64,000 nt of DNA from Physcia stellaris (lineage: Eukaryota; Ascomycota; Lecanoromycetes; Caliciales; Physciaceae). The stretch's first letter is position 1. Each line of letters opens with the position of its first letter. The stretch covers positions 496,001-560,000 of the forward strand of contig JABSSW010000021.1 in NCBI GenBank assembly GCA_018902385.1. The letters are read 5' to 3'. The notes beneath the pieces were generated by a model, which did not search any database, was not told the origin of the DNA, and saw only the letters and a list, made by a program, of their open reading frames with translations. Of the stretch, positions 1 to 10,881 are shown piece by piece. A program made the position numbers and the translations under genes.

Positions 1-1092
1 GCCAGACAGCACGACACCTTTCAGACCATCTTGGAGATCATTGAAAGAGCCATAGCTTCTGCAAGAGAGCGCAAGGCGAATCAGGTATTAGCTGACCTGC
101 TTCTTTGTCAAGGGGTTGCGCTAGCTAGATATAGCAGCGACGAGAACCGTCACGAGTCTGCTCTTAGTCGATGGACGGAGAGCTACGCACTGGCCTTCGA
201 ATCTGGCTTGTTGTATAATGCGCGATCAGCCACAAGCTACGCTTTCAATTACCACTTCACCAAAGTTCGATCAAAAGGAATCGCCGCTCACGAGGTTGAC
301 AGTCACCTAGAGAAGGTTGAAGCAATCGTGGAAAGCACAAACAGCCCTGAGGTCGCGCCGGGGCTCCGTTTGATGCTTGCCAGTCTTTATAGGCTAGTGG
401 GGAACCATGACGCAGCGCAGATATTGCTCACGAAGGACCTGAAGATGGGGATTGACCTGCTCTCAGACGACGATCCCGAGAACGATTATATGGGCTATAA
501 AGCCATCGCCAAGATTTTGATGCATACAGGCGATGATCTGAACGCTTTGAGCGCGTGGTCACTATACGGCCCATATGAACGCAGGAAGGAGTATATTGTC
601 CAAAGAACACAGGATGGCATGGATGTCGACGCCCAGCGCAAGGCCTTTCCTCTCACTCAAAACAGTATAGATGAAGCTACTGCTCGGTATTGTGATGGGC
701 GCTGTAGCGGGTACGAATTACAATGGGGAGAAAGGGTCTGGATGTGTAAAGTGTGCGAGGATGTTGGTTTCAATGACGAGTGTCTCGAAAGGCTTCGAAA
801 AGGCACATTAGCTCGCTTTGTGTGTAGTCCAGACCATGAGTGGCTGCTTGTCCCTTCTTGGGCAGATGAATACCGGGCTACTGGTAAAGGTCGCGTGCGC
901 ATGGGTGGAGAGCTCATAGACGGGCAGCGCGTTGGAGGGCAGATTGTGCCTGTTGAAGAGTGGCTCGACACGGTCAGACAGAAGTGGGGAATCAATAAGC
1001 CCGCATTGGACGCACAGACTGACAATGACAAGGAGGCCGGGGACAATAATGGTATCTTGTACCGGACAACCTACTCATACACCACCGAGTAG
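1..1092 (+). CDS. C-terminal part of a large TPR protein with zinc-binding tail (5' end outside window)
   Basis: The frame is open from base 1 to a TAG at 1090–1092, so the gene enters from the left; no internal ATG needs to be the start. The first ~200 residues are alpha-helical and resemble TPR/MalT-like superhelix (repeated A/L/Y spacing). Then comes a Cys-rich tail: CDGRC, WMCKVC, an F-x-D-E-C, and a final C-x3-HEW block followed by LLVPSW. This ZZ-like zinc module at the end of TPR arrays is, from memory of the family, common in large fungal STAND-like proteins that carry an N-terminal Goodbye or NACHT domain. I infer a regulatory or allorecognition-type STAND protein; the NTPase part, if any, lies outside the window. 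No intron is visible in this part. Confidence 0.7.
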   Translation, partial: ARQHDTFQTILEIIERAIASARERKANQVLADLLLCQGVALARYSSDENRHESALSRWTESYALAFESGLLYNARSATSYAFNYHFTKVRSKGIAAHEVDSHLEKVEAIVESTNSPEVAPGLRLMLASLYRLVGNHDAAQILLTKDLKMGIDLLSDDDPENDYMGYKAIAKILMHTGDDLNALSAWSLYGPYERRKEYIVQRTQDGMDVDAQRKAFPLTQNSIDEATARYCDGRCSGYELQWGERVWMCKVCEDVGFNDECLERLRKGTLARFVCSPDHEWLLVPSWADEYRATGKGRVRMGGELIDGQRVGGQIVPVEEWLDTVRQKWGINKPALDAQTDNDKEAGDNNGILYRTTYSYTTE

Positions 1093-1847
1093 AAAGGCAT
1101 TGACGCTCACCACTTCATGTTCGATTCCCAGGAATACAAGCTCTTCTGCTCTGTATCCAGGCTTATATTATTGAATGCCTTTGTACTCTAGATAATATAT
1201 GAAAGTGGCTATTAATACGATTTATAGCGCTTTGGTGACGGGGCAACCTCCCTCTGGTAAGCTTGGCAACAACAATCCCGCGCCAGAATGACTTGGCCCC
1301 TGTAAGTTGTGTATTATACCTAGCAATCTCGACACGAAGGAAAAAATAAATATTGTAAAATTTGCTTAAAATCTTCTGCATTCACACGGTCTTGTCAAGT
1401 TCATATCCTTGACACTCATGTATATATAACCACATCCAAGACAAGCAACAACGGGCAGAGTAAAGCGGCAGAAAACTCCAGCCAAAATCGCGGCAACGGA
1501 GATTCAGTTGCTTTTTATCCTTCACTTATCTTTCTCTGTGTTCATCTTAGTCTACATGTTAAGCACTCTGAGTCAAAACACTTTCCACAATGTGAATCAA
1601 TGTAGCCAGTCAACCGCCCTTTTGTGCCAAGAAATTAGACCCCGTAATAAGACAATAGGCCTTTGTGAACACAGAGAACACCAGCACCCATCACAAATGA
1701 CAACTAGAACAATGACATACTTCAATCCTTCACACAAATTTCATTGCTATACAGCACTTTATCGATAGCTCAAACCAACTCCTCTTACTCCCCTCCCAAA
1801 AAAGCCTCCCACAACCCTCCCCAATCAACACGCACGCACCACCAACA
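1093..1847. other. Intergenic, no supported gene
   Basis: No ATG-initiated reading frame with recognisable content. A TATA-like string sits at 1421–1429. The stretch ends in a pyrimidine-rich leader before the small frame at 1848. Confidence 0.5.
1421..1429 (+). promoter_or_regulatory. Possible TATA box
   Basis: TATATATAA on the plus strand, followed by an A/C-rich leader-like segment. It lies about 420 bp upstream of the small frame at 1848, which is far for a TATA box unless the 5' UTR is long. Weak assignment. Confidence 0.25.
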
Positions 1848-2120
1848 ATGGAAAACGATACCCAGCAGGTCGCCCAAATGCGATTCAACCCAGTACAATC
1901 CATACTAATCAGCATTGTTTCACTTACAATAGGCGCCTCGACCCGGTGGATGGTTGTCTGTATCATTATTTGTGGGATACTGAGCTACTGGGATAACGAT
2001 TCGAACCTAAGCGATACTTGGATTCTTGGGGGTGGAAGTTTGATGTTGATTGCGATGCTGGCTATGAGTATGAGGCCGTTGAGTCGGGGGTTGCAGTTCT
2101 TTGCGATGTGGATTGAGTAG
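1848..2120 (+). CDS. Small putative membrane protein, 90 aa
   Basis: Single-exon frame with a good start context (ACAATGG preceded by a CA-rich leader). The 90-residue product has three hydrophobic stretches (about residues 18–30, 34–47 and 60–75) separated by polar turns, so two or three membrane passes are likely. It ends at TAG 2118–2120. No family recognised. It could be a chance frame; support is the start context and the ordered hydrophobic segments. No relationship to the neighbouring paralog family is seen. Confidence 0.4.
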   Translation: MENDTQQVAQMRFNPVQSILISIVSLTIGASTRWMVVCIIICGILSYWDNDSNLSDTWILGGGSLMLIAMLAMSMRPLSRGLQFFAMWIE

Positions 2121-2778
2121 ATGGTGGTCTTCCTTGATTTTGTTATTAAGAGATGAGACGGCAATCTCAAAGCATTTTGGGAGTCTGTCCAATATGACTC
2201 AGTGGGGGTTTGTGGGCCTTGGATTTAATTTTAAGGAACTTCGTGGCTTTTGTAAAGTGTGACAGCTGTGATTGATGGGTTCATCATCGACAACCCTTTG
2301 TACAATACTACACGAGCCATCGGCTCTGGTCTACCTTTCTTAGGTGAGGGCGAATGTATTCCCTTTTCTGAGCCTCTTTGTTCATGCTTTAAGAAAACGG
2401 ATGAGATAGACCGCACAACTCTACATAATCATGGTTTGTTTGGTTTATGATGGACCAGAGCGAGAATTCTTTGAATCTCCCTTAGCTTTCGAAAAAAAAA
2501 AAAAAAAAAATAAGAAAGGATTCAATCAACAAAGTAAGAGATATTTGCGGGTTTGACCCTCAACAAGCTTATCTATTACAGATAGACATATTAGGATAAT
2601 ATATACAGCAGGTGTCCAGATCTAATAGGCCAACGTCTTAGTAGAAGCCTTAGTTCACAAGGATGATAATGTTCACTCTAGAACACAGATATCAATGATG
2701 TTTACAAATGAAGTACGGTGCAGGAGGTTAAGATTGGTCAGTGGGGCGCCATGGATAGACAAAGACTATATCAGTGCG
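2121..2778. other. Intergenic; contains a poly-A tract
   Basis: No gene seen. A pure A run of about 19 bp lies near 2491–2510. The stretch lies beyond the 3' end of the minus-strand gene that stops at 2779. Confidence 0.5.
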
Positions 2779-4041
2779 CTATTTGGCTTGATATACCCAA
2801 GGCTCTCCGTGGGGATGACTCAGAGTAACTATCCCGCCTTCTCTGACCAACGCGCCTTTGAAGCGTTCAATATTCTCTTCATTTTTAACCCCCATTAAGA
2901 TCAAGCGATCGAGCCCCGATTTTCCTCTAAACTTCCCAACGAATGGTTTAATCTAACAGGAAAAAATTAGTGGCCATTCGTATCGAGTTCGAGTAGTACT
3001 CCGAACAAAGGGGATGCGTATACCGGTAACCAGTCTTTTTCCCCTAGACCCCAATCTTCAAAATCCAATAATAGTCTATTTAGATTAGGGAAACAGACAA
3101 AGTTGACGCCACAGGCGTTGATCTCCTGGTATAAAAACCGTTGCCATCCGCTTTTAGAGATGTGTGCTTCTGGAGTATGGCTGGCAGAACCTAAAGCAAG
3201 CTTGATCATCAAGCATCGAATCATGGAAAGCCGCCCTTGAGGAGACGGAAGAAGGCTGAATGTAGGTACTTTGGGATCTACCGTCCCAGATTCTGTAACA
3301 AGCTTCAGTTTGAGTACATACTAAATGCTCAATAACTGTAAATCGAGTCGAAAAAGTGAGGTGGCAATAGAGATCTCCCACAAATATAGAACCTGGAACA
3401 AGACCCCACTCACCTGGCGTCTTTATGATGCCGTCCAGCTTGAATGTATCAATCTGTGCCGGATACCAGAAGTAGAAAGTATTGCCCAAATAGAGGATTG
3501 GTACTGCTTCGTAGTAGATTTTACGGCAAGTACGAAGTATTGTGGCATCGATTCCTGGATCTGGATCTGGAGCGTCGTGGTCGCGGTTGTTTTTTTGATA
3601 GACAACACCAGATCTCTTGTTTAAGAGTAGCAGGTCTGGGCGCTTGATCCTCCCGCGCTTGGACTTCAAGAGGTAATCATAGATTTGATTCCGGACCTCC
3701 GCTGGCATTTTCGAGAACAGTGGACATGCAAGTTGCTGCTGCTGCCATATATGAGCGAATGATAGCGACAGATGACATATTACAGCCTTCAAGACTAGCT
3801 TAGGAAAACATACCTCATTACGTATAGCCGAGATGTTGGGTATCACGCTTCCATTCTCAGACTCCAGCTTTATAACAATTCTAATTTCCGTAGACAACAG
3901 GCTTCCACCTACGCTACCTTGGTAGTTGTTGGATAAGCAGTAGAGCAAGGCGATAGCAAGTATCGCAGCAGACGTTGGCGCAAAGGCTACCAGGGCTAAA
4001 ATTGCAACGATAGCCTGTACCATGCTGACTTGAAACTCCAT
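2779..4041 (-). CDS. 2EXR/DUF7730-like fungal protein, paralog A (4 exons, 330 aa)
   Basis: Exons on the minus strand: 4041–3814, 3735–3414, 3292–3024, 2952–2779; introns have GT–AG ends and the sum is 331 codons. The splice model is supported by paralog B (5245–6536), which has the same exon number and the same phases (0, 1, 0). Exon 1 encodes a long hydrophobic N-terminal segment (about residues 7–35). Exon 2 starts with the family signature PLFSKMPAEVRNQIYDYLL, followed by a 'T-I-L-R-T-C-R-K-I-Y-x-E-A-x-P-I-L-Y' segment. Exon 3 holds SPQGRLSMIR and a 'V-C-F-P-N-L' block. Exon 4 contains a G-x-F-x-G-K-S-G-L motif. Known relatives (2EXR, DUF7730) are of unknown function, with an F-box-like start. 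I infer a membrane-anchored protein of unknown role. Confidence 0.8.
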
Positions 4042-5244
4042 GACGGCGTTGTTTGTACTGTGGACTCTGATTGCAGATGTTGTATTTTCAATTGATGAAT
4101 GAAAGAGAAAAGTGGCTCAGCAGCACATGGTAACAACGTGCTAAATCGTATGAGGTAATGGATTCAAAGATAACTCTATGAGGTGCTCGTAATGGGGGTG
4201 CATGTATGTACAAACTGCAGGTCTCATGATGGTGTTTTATAAACAGCCAATTGTCATCCCAAATAGGGCTAACCCTATTGATCCTAGCGTTTCGTTGCTC
4301 GGCTATTTTCGCACTCTTTCCTGCCAAGTTGGAGAGGTTAGATTCCAGTAAGACTCTGTATATGACTCAGCATAAGGCAAAGCTGTACTTATATGGAATT
4401 ACTCCCAGAGCATTAGTGAAAGTCGTCGGTACCTTGTAACACAAGAAATGCTCGGACGCCTTTATGCCAAATTCTTTCCGTTCTGATTATAACTGATTTA
4501 ATATGTGTCGAGAATATTGTCTACAGGATTCAAAGCAGCTTGCAACACTCTAATGAAACTGAAAAGTTCCCAACATATTATACTGTTATATGTCAAATTC
4601 ATATCTGTACATGTCTCATGATGTCGATGTTTTGCTGGAGCTGATATGTTTGCAGTGTTCGCTTGAAAGTCAACAGAAATGAAAAGCGTCATATCAAAGA
4701 ACTTCTGTGTGATCTTATCGAATTCACGCTGTGTACACGGGCGAAAGAGCAATCAGCTCATTCTCTCACATCAAACATACATATCAATATTTGCTGTTTG
4801 CTAATGAAAAAAAAATCTCAAGCAGCTAGTGTGTGACTACGCTGTCAGTGTGATCAACTCTGACAATATCCCGATCACTTATTAATTCACTGGGTTAATG
4901 CCGAGGCTTTTCATACATAGATTTTAGTACTCATATGATTCACCAGTTTACACTGTCACTTTCAACGGTCATAGCAATTGAAAACCGAGTGCTTTGACAC
5001 CATCTATATACATCAGACACTTCGTGAGTCACAGAACTAGAAGCGATGTTACGAGCTACATGTACAGGTCATCAGATTCTTGTCATACGACAGATAGAGT
5101 CTCTTGCGAATATATTTTAGTTGTATAAGTTCTCTACAGTGAGTTTCCTAATACTTAAGGTACCTAATGTCGTTAAGTCTAGCGAGAATCACTCATAAGC
5201 AAATGGCGATATCAACGGACGTCAATGCTCATGGCCAAATGATT
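4042..5244. other. Shared upstream region of two divergent paralogs
   Basis: About 1.2 kb between the starts of paralog A (minus) and paralog B (plus). No gene is supported here; a minus frame at 4088–4327 and another at 4498–4752 lack any recognisable content. The two starts point away from each other, so this stretch must contain both promoters. It is moderately AT-rich. Confidence 0.5.
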
Positions 5245-6536
5245 ATGGAGCTACGGTTCAGCGTGGCACAGGCAATGATTGTATGTCTGGTCCTGATCGT
5301 ATTTGCAATCGCAGCTACTGCAGTACTTGTCGTTGCTTTTTTCTACTACAAGCTAGACAGTCAGAAGGCAGTGGATCTTGCAGGTCAAAATCTAAGCATG
5401 AAGGGAAGGAGTGCGATAAAGCACAGCGGAATCAGATCGGCGGGCCAGAATGCAAAGTCACTATTCACAAGACAAGGGCGAGTGGATGAGGTATGGTTTT
5501 TGTTACTCAATATTGCTCAACTACACTCTAACCTATCTCAATCACGTTCGGGGGGTTTTGTTGTTGGATTGACTGACATATCTTAGCAACCTGAGTCTCC
5601 ATTCTTCAACAAGCTCCCAGCCGAAATACGGAGCAGTGTATACCAATATCTGCTCCGATCCAATCGAGATAGAATCCTAATCCGTACCACCCGGCTGATG
5701 TCGCCGGCTGTGATCGAATTGGTCCGCAAAAAGGTTTATAGCGACGACAGCGAGTCTCTAGATTTCATGGATGCAACCATTCTTCGTACATGCCGCAGGA
5801 TTTATCAGGAAGCTCTACCTATGCTCTACGGCGACAACCTATTCCAATTTTACACACCGGCTGAACTCAATTTGTTCAAGACACATAGTATAATGAAGAA
5901 CGATGGTAAGTAAATTCCTTCATCTCCCTTCTCAAGCAAGTTTTGTATCGTTCGCTCCCTCCCATGGCGATGCAGCATGGCTACATTAGAAAGAAAGGAA
6001 GCTATACTTAGCAATCAAACTGATCCATTGCTTGCAACAGCAGCGAAGAAGAAAGGCTCCAATATGCCAATTTTCAATCTTCACCCAAGTCCTCAAGGGC
6101 GCCTCTCATGGATCCGGAGGCTGGCCCTCAGATTTAGCGACGATATCTTTCACCAGCAAGAGCAGTATCACTCCTATATGGGTGATTGGAGGGACTGTTT
6201 ATACGAGGCTTTCGATGCTAATGGGCTTGAATACCTCTGCTTCCCCAGTCTCGAACAACTTATGCTTAATTTTCGGTACTGGAGGTTGGAGAAAGATGAT
6301 TGGGTACCTGTAAGTGACTTACGTCTTCCACTCAGCTGGACACCACTGACATCTATTCATTTTAGGTTAAACCATTCGCTCTCAAATTCAGGGGGAAGTT
6401 CGGGTTGAAGCTTCTTATGATAGTTGGAATGGAAAACGAAGAGAATCTCGAGCGGTACAAACGTGCACTGCTTAAGGATGGGGGCGAGTTCGTCCCAGAT
6501 GCACCCCCGGTTCGGGGACAGATTCATCGAGCGTAA
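5245..6536 (+). CDS. 2EXR/DUF7730-like fungal protein, paralog B (4 exons, 351 aa)
   Basis: Exons 5245–5490, 5587–5905, 5990–6309, 6366–6536; introns of 96, 84 and 56 bp, all GT–AG, phases 0/1/0; total 352 codons. I chose the ATG at 5245 because its product (MELRFSVAQ…) aligns with the start of paralog A; in-frame ATGs at 5167, 5206 and 5239 are possible. Order: membrane segment (about residues 9–33), polar linker, then SPFFNKLPAEIRSSVYQYLL at the exon 2 start, the 'A-T-I-L-R-T-C-R-R-I-Y-Q-E-A-L-P-M-L-Y' block, SPQGRLSWIRR in exon 3, 'L-C-F-P-S-L' and a 'K-F-R-G-K-F-G-L' element in exon 4. Function unknown. Likely arose by duplication with paralog A in opposite orientation. Confidence 0.85.
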
Positions 6537-6986
6537 GTGTTCATTATTGGAGATAAGAATCGAGGGGAAGATCTCTCACCATGACGTTGTGGTCCTACCA
6601 TACAAATCCTGCAACTGTTGTTTAGTGCAGTTATTTGGCCATAAATATCACTACATTACGAGGAATTTGGAACAACCAACGATTATGTATAAATAATCAT
6701 AAATAAACTAGTTAATGATCAATCAGGTGCTCAGACACAGAACTTCAGACCTCAACTTTCCTTTCTATAACCCTAACTCTAATTCAGAAGCTAAAGGTAG
6801 AGCATTAATAGTGTAATTAACAATTGAGAACATTGGTTTCCATTCCGGTTGGCCTCTTCCGTCGTGTCTTTTTAGGTGTCTTAAGACCGGTCTTGGGAAG
6901 CCAGGAGAACAATTCCCAGCAACCAGAACGACGCCTGAAGAAGAACTCTAGCACTGACCCCGATATTTACTCTAGAGGCAAGCAAG
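6537..6986. other. Intergenic
   Basis: No gene seen. It contains the 3' region of paralog B and the upstream region of the gene at 6987. Confidence 0.5.
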
Positions 6987-8033
6987 ATGGCGCTTGAGAC
7001 CGATCCCCGAGTCGAGGTTCAAATGAGGGTAACGAGGATTTGTTACCTATCTGGAAGCCCTCGGTTCGATTTCGTACTTCTGCTCACTCTCAGCAACTGC
7101 AAGGAGCCTATCCTATTTCTCAAGAACTGTCTGCAGTCCATCAAGCAATTCCAGTCCATCAATTCAGACCAGATCGTACAATGCATCGACCATGATACCG
7201 GTGAGCAGCTGCAAATCCTGCGTCAGGCCCCGAAGCCTTCATATTTGAGACTCGAGCCCAATCGAGGTGGATACGTGACCTTCACAACTTGCGGATCCCC
7301 CAAGCCATATGAACTCGCATTCGACACCTCGTCGCTGCTTCCAGATCACCGTTATAGACTCCACTTCAATCAGACAGTCTCCATCACGCACTGGCTGTCA
7401 ACAAGTGAAGAGTCAATGGACGCCCTATCCCCGGGCCCCGAATGGGATATCCCTACGCCCTCACCAACCAAAATCACCTGGACTCTAATTGGCGATAACG
7501 ATGCTACCTTTAAGACACTTACCTCCCCCTCAGCACCCCCCATAATCACCGCCACGCTCTCAGCCCCTGCAACCTTTTCCCTCTCAAGCAACCCTCCCTT
7601 TACATTCACCCTCACCTTCTCCACCGACCCTCAAGTCGGGATAACAGTACTAGCAGAACGTCCCCGTGTCGCACGCAGTGACCTCGACATAGAGATCCTA
7701 GACGCCGAAACAGGAGCCCGTATCGGACCTGAGCCGATCGAGGAGAATTTAGATGGACCGTGGCAAAGGGAAGAGTTTTTGAGGATTGACGGGACTTACA
7801 CGGAGACGAGATCATTGGATGCGAAGCGGCTAATGGAGTTTGGGGGCCAGGGGATGCGGGTGGGGCAGGAGTATGTATTGCGGCATTTGGGAGAGAGGTG
7901 GGAATGGTGGAGTGAGGATTTGGTTGATGAGGTTATGGAGTATGCGGGGGAGAGGGGAGGGATGGGATTGGGGAGGATGGAGGGGATTACGGTTGAGAGT
8001 GGAGGGGAGATGAGATTTAAGGTGGTCGAGTAG
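6987..8033 (+). CDS. Uncharacterised β-rich protein with an internal duplication, 348 aa
   Basis: Single exon, start context AAGATGG, stop TAG at 8031–8033. No signal peptide or membrane segment. Two halves look like diverged copies of one module: each has an 'F-x-F-x-L-T-L-S' strand, then an 'I-x-D-x-x-T-G' or 'I-L-D-A-E-T-G' motif, and ends in a 'L/V-x-x-x-x-Y-x-L-x-x' strand (near residues 25–125 and 200–310). A Pro/Ser/Thr-rich linker separates them. Codon use changes to strongly G-ending codons in the last 80 residues. Proteins of this look are frequent in Pezizomycotina, but I know no function. I infer a cytosolic, mostly β-sandwich protein. Confidence 0.75.
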   Translation: MALETDPRVEVQMRVTRICYLSGSPRFDFVLLLTLSNCKEPILFLKNCLQSIKQFQSINSDQIVQCIDHDTGEQLQILRQAPKPSYLRLEPNRGGYVTFTTCGSPKPYELAFDTSSLLPDHRYRLHFNQTVSITHWLSTSEESMDALSPGPEWDIPTPSPTKITWTLIGDNDATFKTLTSPSAPPIITATLSAPATFSLSSNPPFTFTLTFSTDPQVGITVLAERPRVARSDLDIEILDAETGARIGPEPIEENLDGPWQREEFLRIDGTYTETRSLDAKRLMEFGGQGMRVGQEYVLRHLGERWEWWSEDLVDEVMEYAGERGGMGLGRMEGITVESGGEMRFKVVE

Positions 8034-8624
8034 TGGGTGGTTCTCGAATGCGACGCTTACATTTAATATTTACAAGGAAATTGTGGGCTGAGAATAAGAA
8101 TCCAGTAGTAGCAGGATACAGTAAACCTTCGTTATAGGGAGTCGGAATTTCGAGGCTTTGAAGTCCTTGTAACTCGAGACTTCTTATAAGTCAGATTTTC
8201 ACATCTCAGGATTAAGCTGTAGCTCAACATTCAATTGTATAATCCTGGTGAAGCTCTAGATAATTCTAGCGAGCACAAATAGATCTTAGCATAGCCCTAA
8301 CAGAATTGTAAGAAATTGAAATCGAGCTATTATGAATTATTACACGGATTTTGCTTGATCGCGTTATAAGAAATTTCGTCAAATTTATCTAAGTTAATCC
8401 AGTACAAGAATTATTTCCTAGCGTGAGATGCACGGCTTTCGGATAAACCTGATTCCGAAACAGTCTATTTCGTATTCAGGCTAAGAATCCTGAGACAGAA
8501 CGAAAATTTTGAAAAAATTCTCAAATCAACTGTTTGATTATTATACAATTTGTCATACAAATTGAACAATTGAATCGAAAATATTGTTCATTATTGCGTA
8601 TGTTTTTCATTGACAATTACAGCT

Positions 8625-8666
8625 ATTTCATGTTTTGACACAGTGAACTTTGTCAAAACATGAAAT
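8625..8666. repeat. Perfect 16-bp inverted repeat inside the pogo-like element
   Basis: The arm 8625–8640 (ATTTCATGTTTTGACA) is the exact reverse complement of 8651–8666, with a 10-base loop. It remains perfect although the surroundings are heavily mutated. Confidence 0.85.
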
Positions 8667-8910
8667 TATCAAACGCATCATTCATCTTTACTGTTGATGT
8701 CGCTGTTGAGCAATTGTGAAAATACTTTGCAATACAAATTAATATGAAAAATGACATGAAAACTTGTTAAAAACGAATACAACGATTCGAAATCATGCGA
8801 TGTTTGACGCATTGATGTATTAACGATATGCGATAATCGTGTTCAACAACGTTAACGTGCTCAACAACGCTAATGTGAAATGCACGCTAAAAGAGTTTTT
8901 GTATATATAT

Positions 8911-8972
8911 TGCAATTGCAATAGAAATTGCAATAGAGATTGCAACAATGTTGCAATTGCAATTGCAATAAA
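8911..8972. repeat. TTGCAA/GCAATTGC short tandem motif cluster
   Basis: Overlapping copies of TTGCAATTGCAA and its one-base variants. The flanking sequence (about 8805–8960) reappears inverted at about 18,220–18,440 in the AT-rich block, with mostly C→T type differences. Confidence 0.7.
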
Positions 8973-9340
8973 ATGATTCAATCAAAAATCAATTGTCAAT
9001 TGCTTGAAAAAATGCTCGATTTTTGCGATTTGAACGTAATCATGTGTATATTCGAACGCAAAATCAACAATGTCTCAACGTATAATCGTGAATTGTCAAT
9101 AATGTGATGTTTCGTACAAAACGATGATCGTGATGATGATGACAAAATCATAATGTCAAATGAAAATGACAAAAGTTGTGATATTTGATAATTTCAACCT
9201 TAAGATAAAACGCTGTTGCAATTTGCAAGCGTTTGCCTTGTTCTCTTTATAAGTCGAAGTTTCCATGATTACATCAGAGAATCAGAATTTCGACGTTGAG
9301 CACTACTTGTAACTCGACTCTCTCTAGCAAAGGTTTACTG

Positions 9341-10881
9341 TATCACATTTTTGTTTTTGATATGAGGACGCATCCCAGTTGCTCTGAAATGGGCATCTGT
9401 GAAAAAAGCAGTGACGAGCAGCAGATCAGTTTCTATCGATCTCAATCATTGGTCTTGTCCTCGAATTGAACATCTATGGCGAGAAAATCTTCGCTCCACA
9501 TCTTCGAACCTCTCCATGCCTTCTCATTTCTCTCCCTAATCTTCTCCCAAGTCGAAAGGCCCCACAAAAACCACACCAGCACCTCTCGAACCCTCTCCAA
9601 TTCAACCTCAGTCCCCCACCCATCTCCACCACGTTCACCGAATCTTCTAGTCTTTGATACCTCCACGATTCAATCAGAAACAGAAATTAAATTTGCAGGA
9701 AATTGCATTGTGCCTTGTCCTTTACATTACTGTACTCGGTACCTCATTCCCTATCTTATTTTCTTCTACTTCGGTTTTATCTCTCATGTCCGATAGAACG
9801 TACAAGTACCTCAATGGCAAATGCAGATTTGGACGCATGAGTAGAGGCACCTATCATTCGCTTCTGCGCTTACAGTTCTCCTCACGGCGTCTAATCCACC
9901 ATCATCTCCTTGACCAACGCGCCCCCTCTCTCCCCCTGAGCAGCGTATAAGTCCCGTCAACAGATGCACATGTATCCATTGCTTGGATCGATATGAACTC
10001 TTCCCTCTCTTCAAATCTCCACATTTCAATATTTCTCTCGACGGCTCTCCTTCTCACTGCTCTCCCCTTTCCTAATCCCTCATTAGTATTTCATCTCGCT
10101 CCGTTCGGTTCTATTGTGTACTCGTAGACTTCCAATCTCGCACTTCAATTCCAATTTATCGGTTGATTTGCACAGATCTCCAAGGCCAGAAACGAAAGGA
10201 AAAAAAAGAGGGAGACAGAGGTGAAATTGACACTTCTCCTGAGATGTGAACAGCTTTTTGATGATCAAGTCTAACGTAGAGTAGATATACCCTGGATCTA
10301 ATGGGTTAGTACGTTTAATAGGAGGCGAAAACTCCGTTTGGAGTTCTCCAGCTACTGGACACTTACATCTTAGAATGGATAGGTTTTCAAGACCAGTAAA
10401 TATGGGTAATCCTCAGCACAACGTCGAGGTTTACGATCGATATAGCCTAGAATTTTCGATGCTTGACACTTCAAACTGATTTAAACAATCGATATATGAA
10501 AAGGTCAATCAAAGGTGGATGCTCTTAACAGAGTGCTGCGGTCTTATTTGTCGTCAATGGAGGATTTTTGATGATTCTAAGAGATCTTCAGCATGGGAAT
10601 GTGGTCCAGATCGTGATACTCGTAGTTTGTCAGTGTTCGCGACCACCCGTTCTGAAAACAGACTTTGAGTTCCATCGAAATGCAGTTGAAGTTAAACCAG
10701 AAATTTTCGCGACAAAAGTCATACGTGTGAGTAGCGTTCTTCCAATTCCGTATACATCAGTCAACCACAGCTGCTCCGACGCCTTCGAACATGGTATCTG
10801 TGATCAGCAATAATACGAATGAGTGGGGTATACAACTCAACGCCACACTACTACGCCTCAAAAGACCCAGCACTTTACCCT
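9341..10881. other. Intergenic, no supported gene
   Basis: Several short open frames on both strands, none recognisable. A minus-strand frame at 9442–9666 (W-rich, charged, 74 codons) looks protein-like but is too short and isolated to call; it could be a gene fragment cut by the element insertion at 9340. Confidence 0.4.

Larger units (their letters stand above)
8119..9340. mobile_element. pogo/Fot1-like non-autonomous element with terminal inverted repeats and TA target duplication
   Basis: The left end begins CAGTAAACCTTCGTTATAGG and the right end, read on the other strand, begins CAGTAAACCTTTGCTAGAGA; both are flanked by TA (8117–8118 and 9341–9342). These features are those of the Tc1/mariner-pogo superfamily. 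The inverted ends stay similar for about 30 bp (…GAGTCG). Length is 1,222 bp, and no transposase frame survives. The interior (about 8500–9200) is AT-rich with almost no CC or GG, while both ends keep CC and GG, so the mutation is concentrated in the middle. It contains runs of TTGCAA/GCAATTGC and a long perfect hairpin at 8625–8666. Either an internally deleted or a hypermutated copy. Confidence 0.8.
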
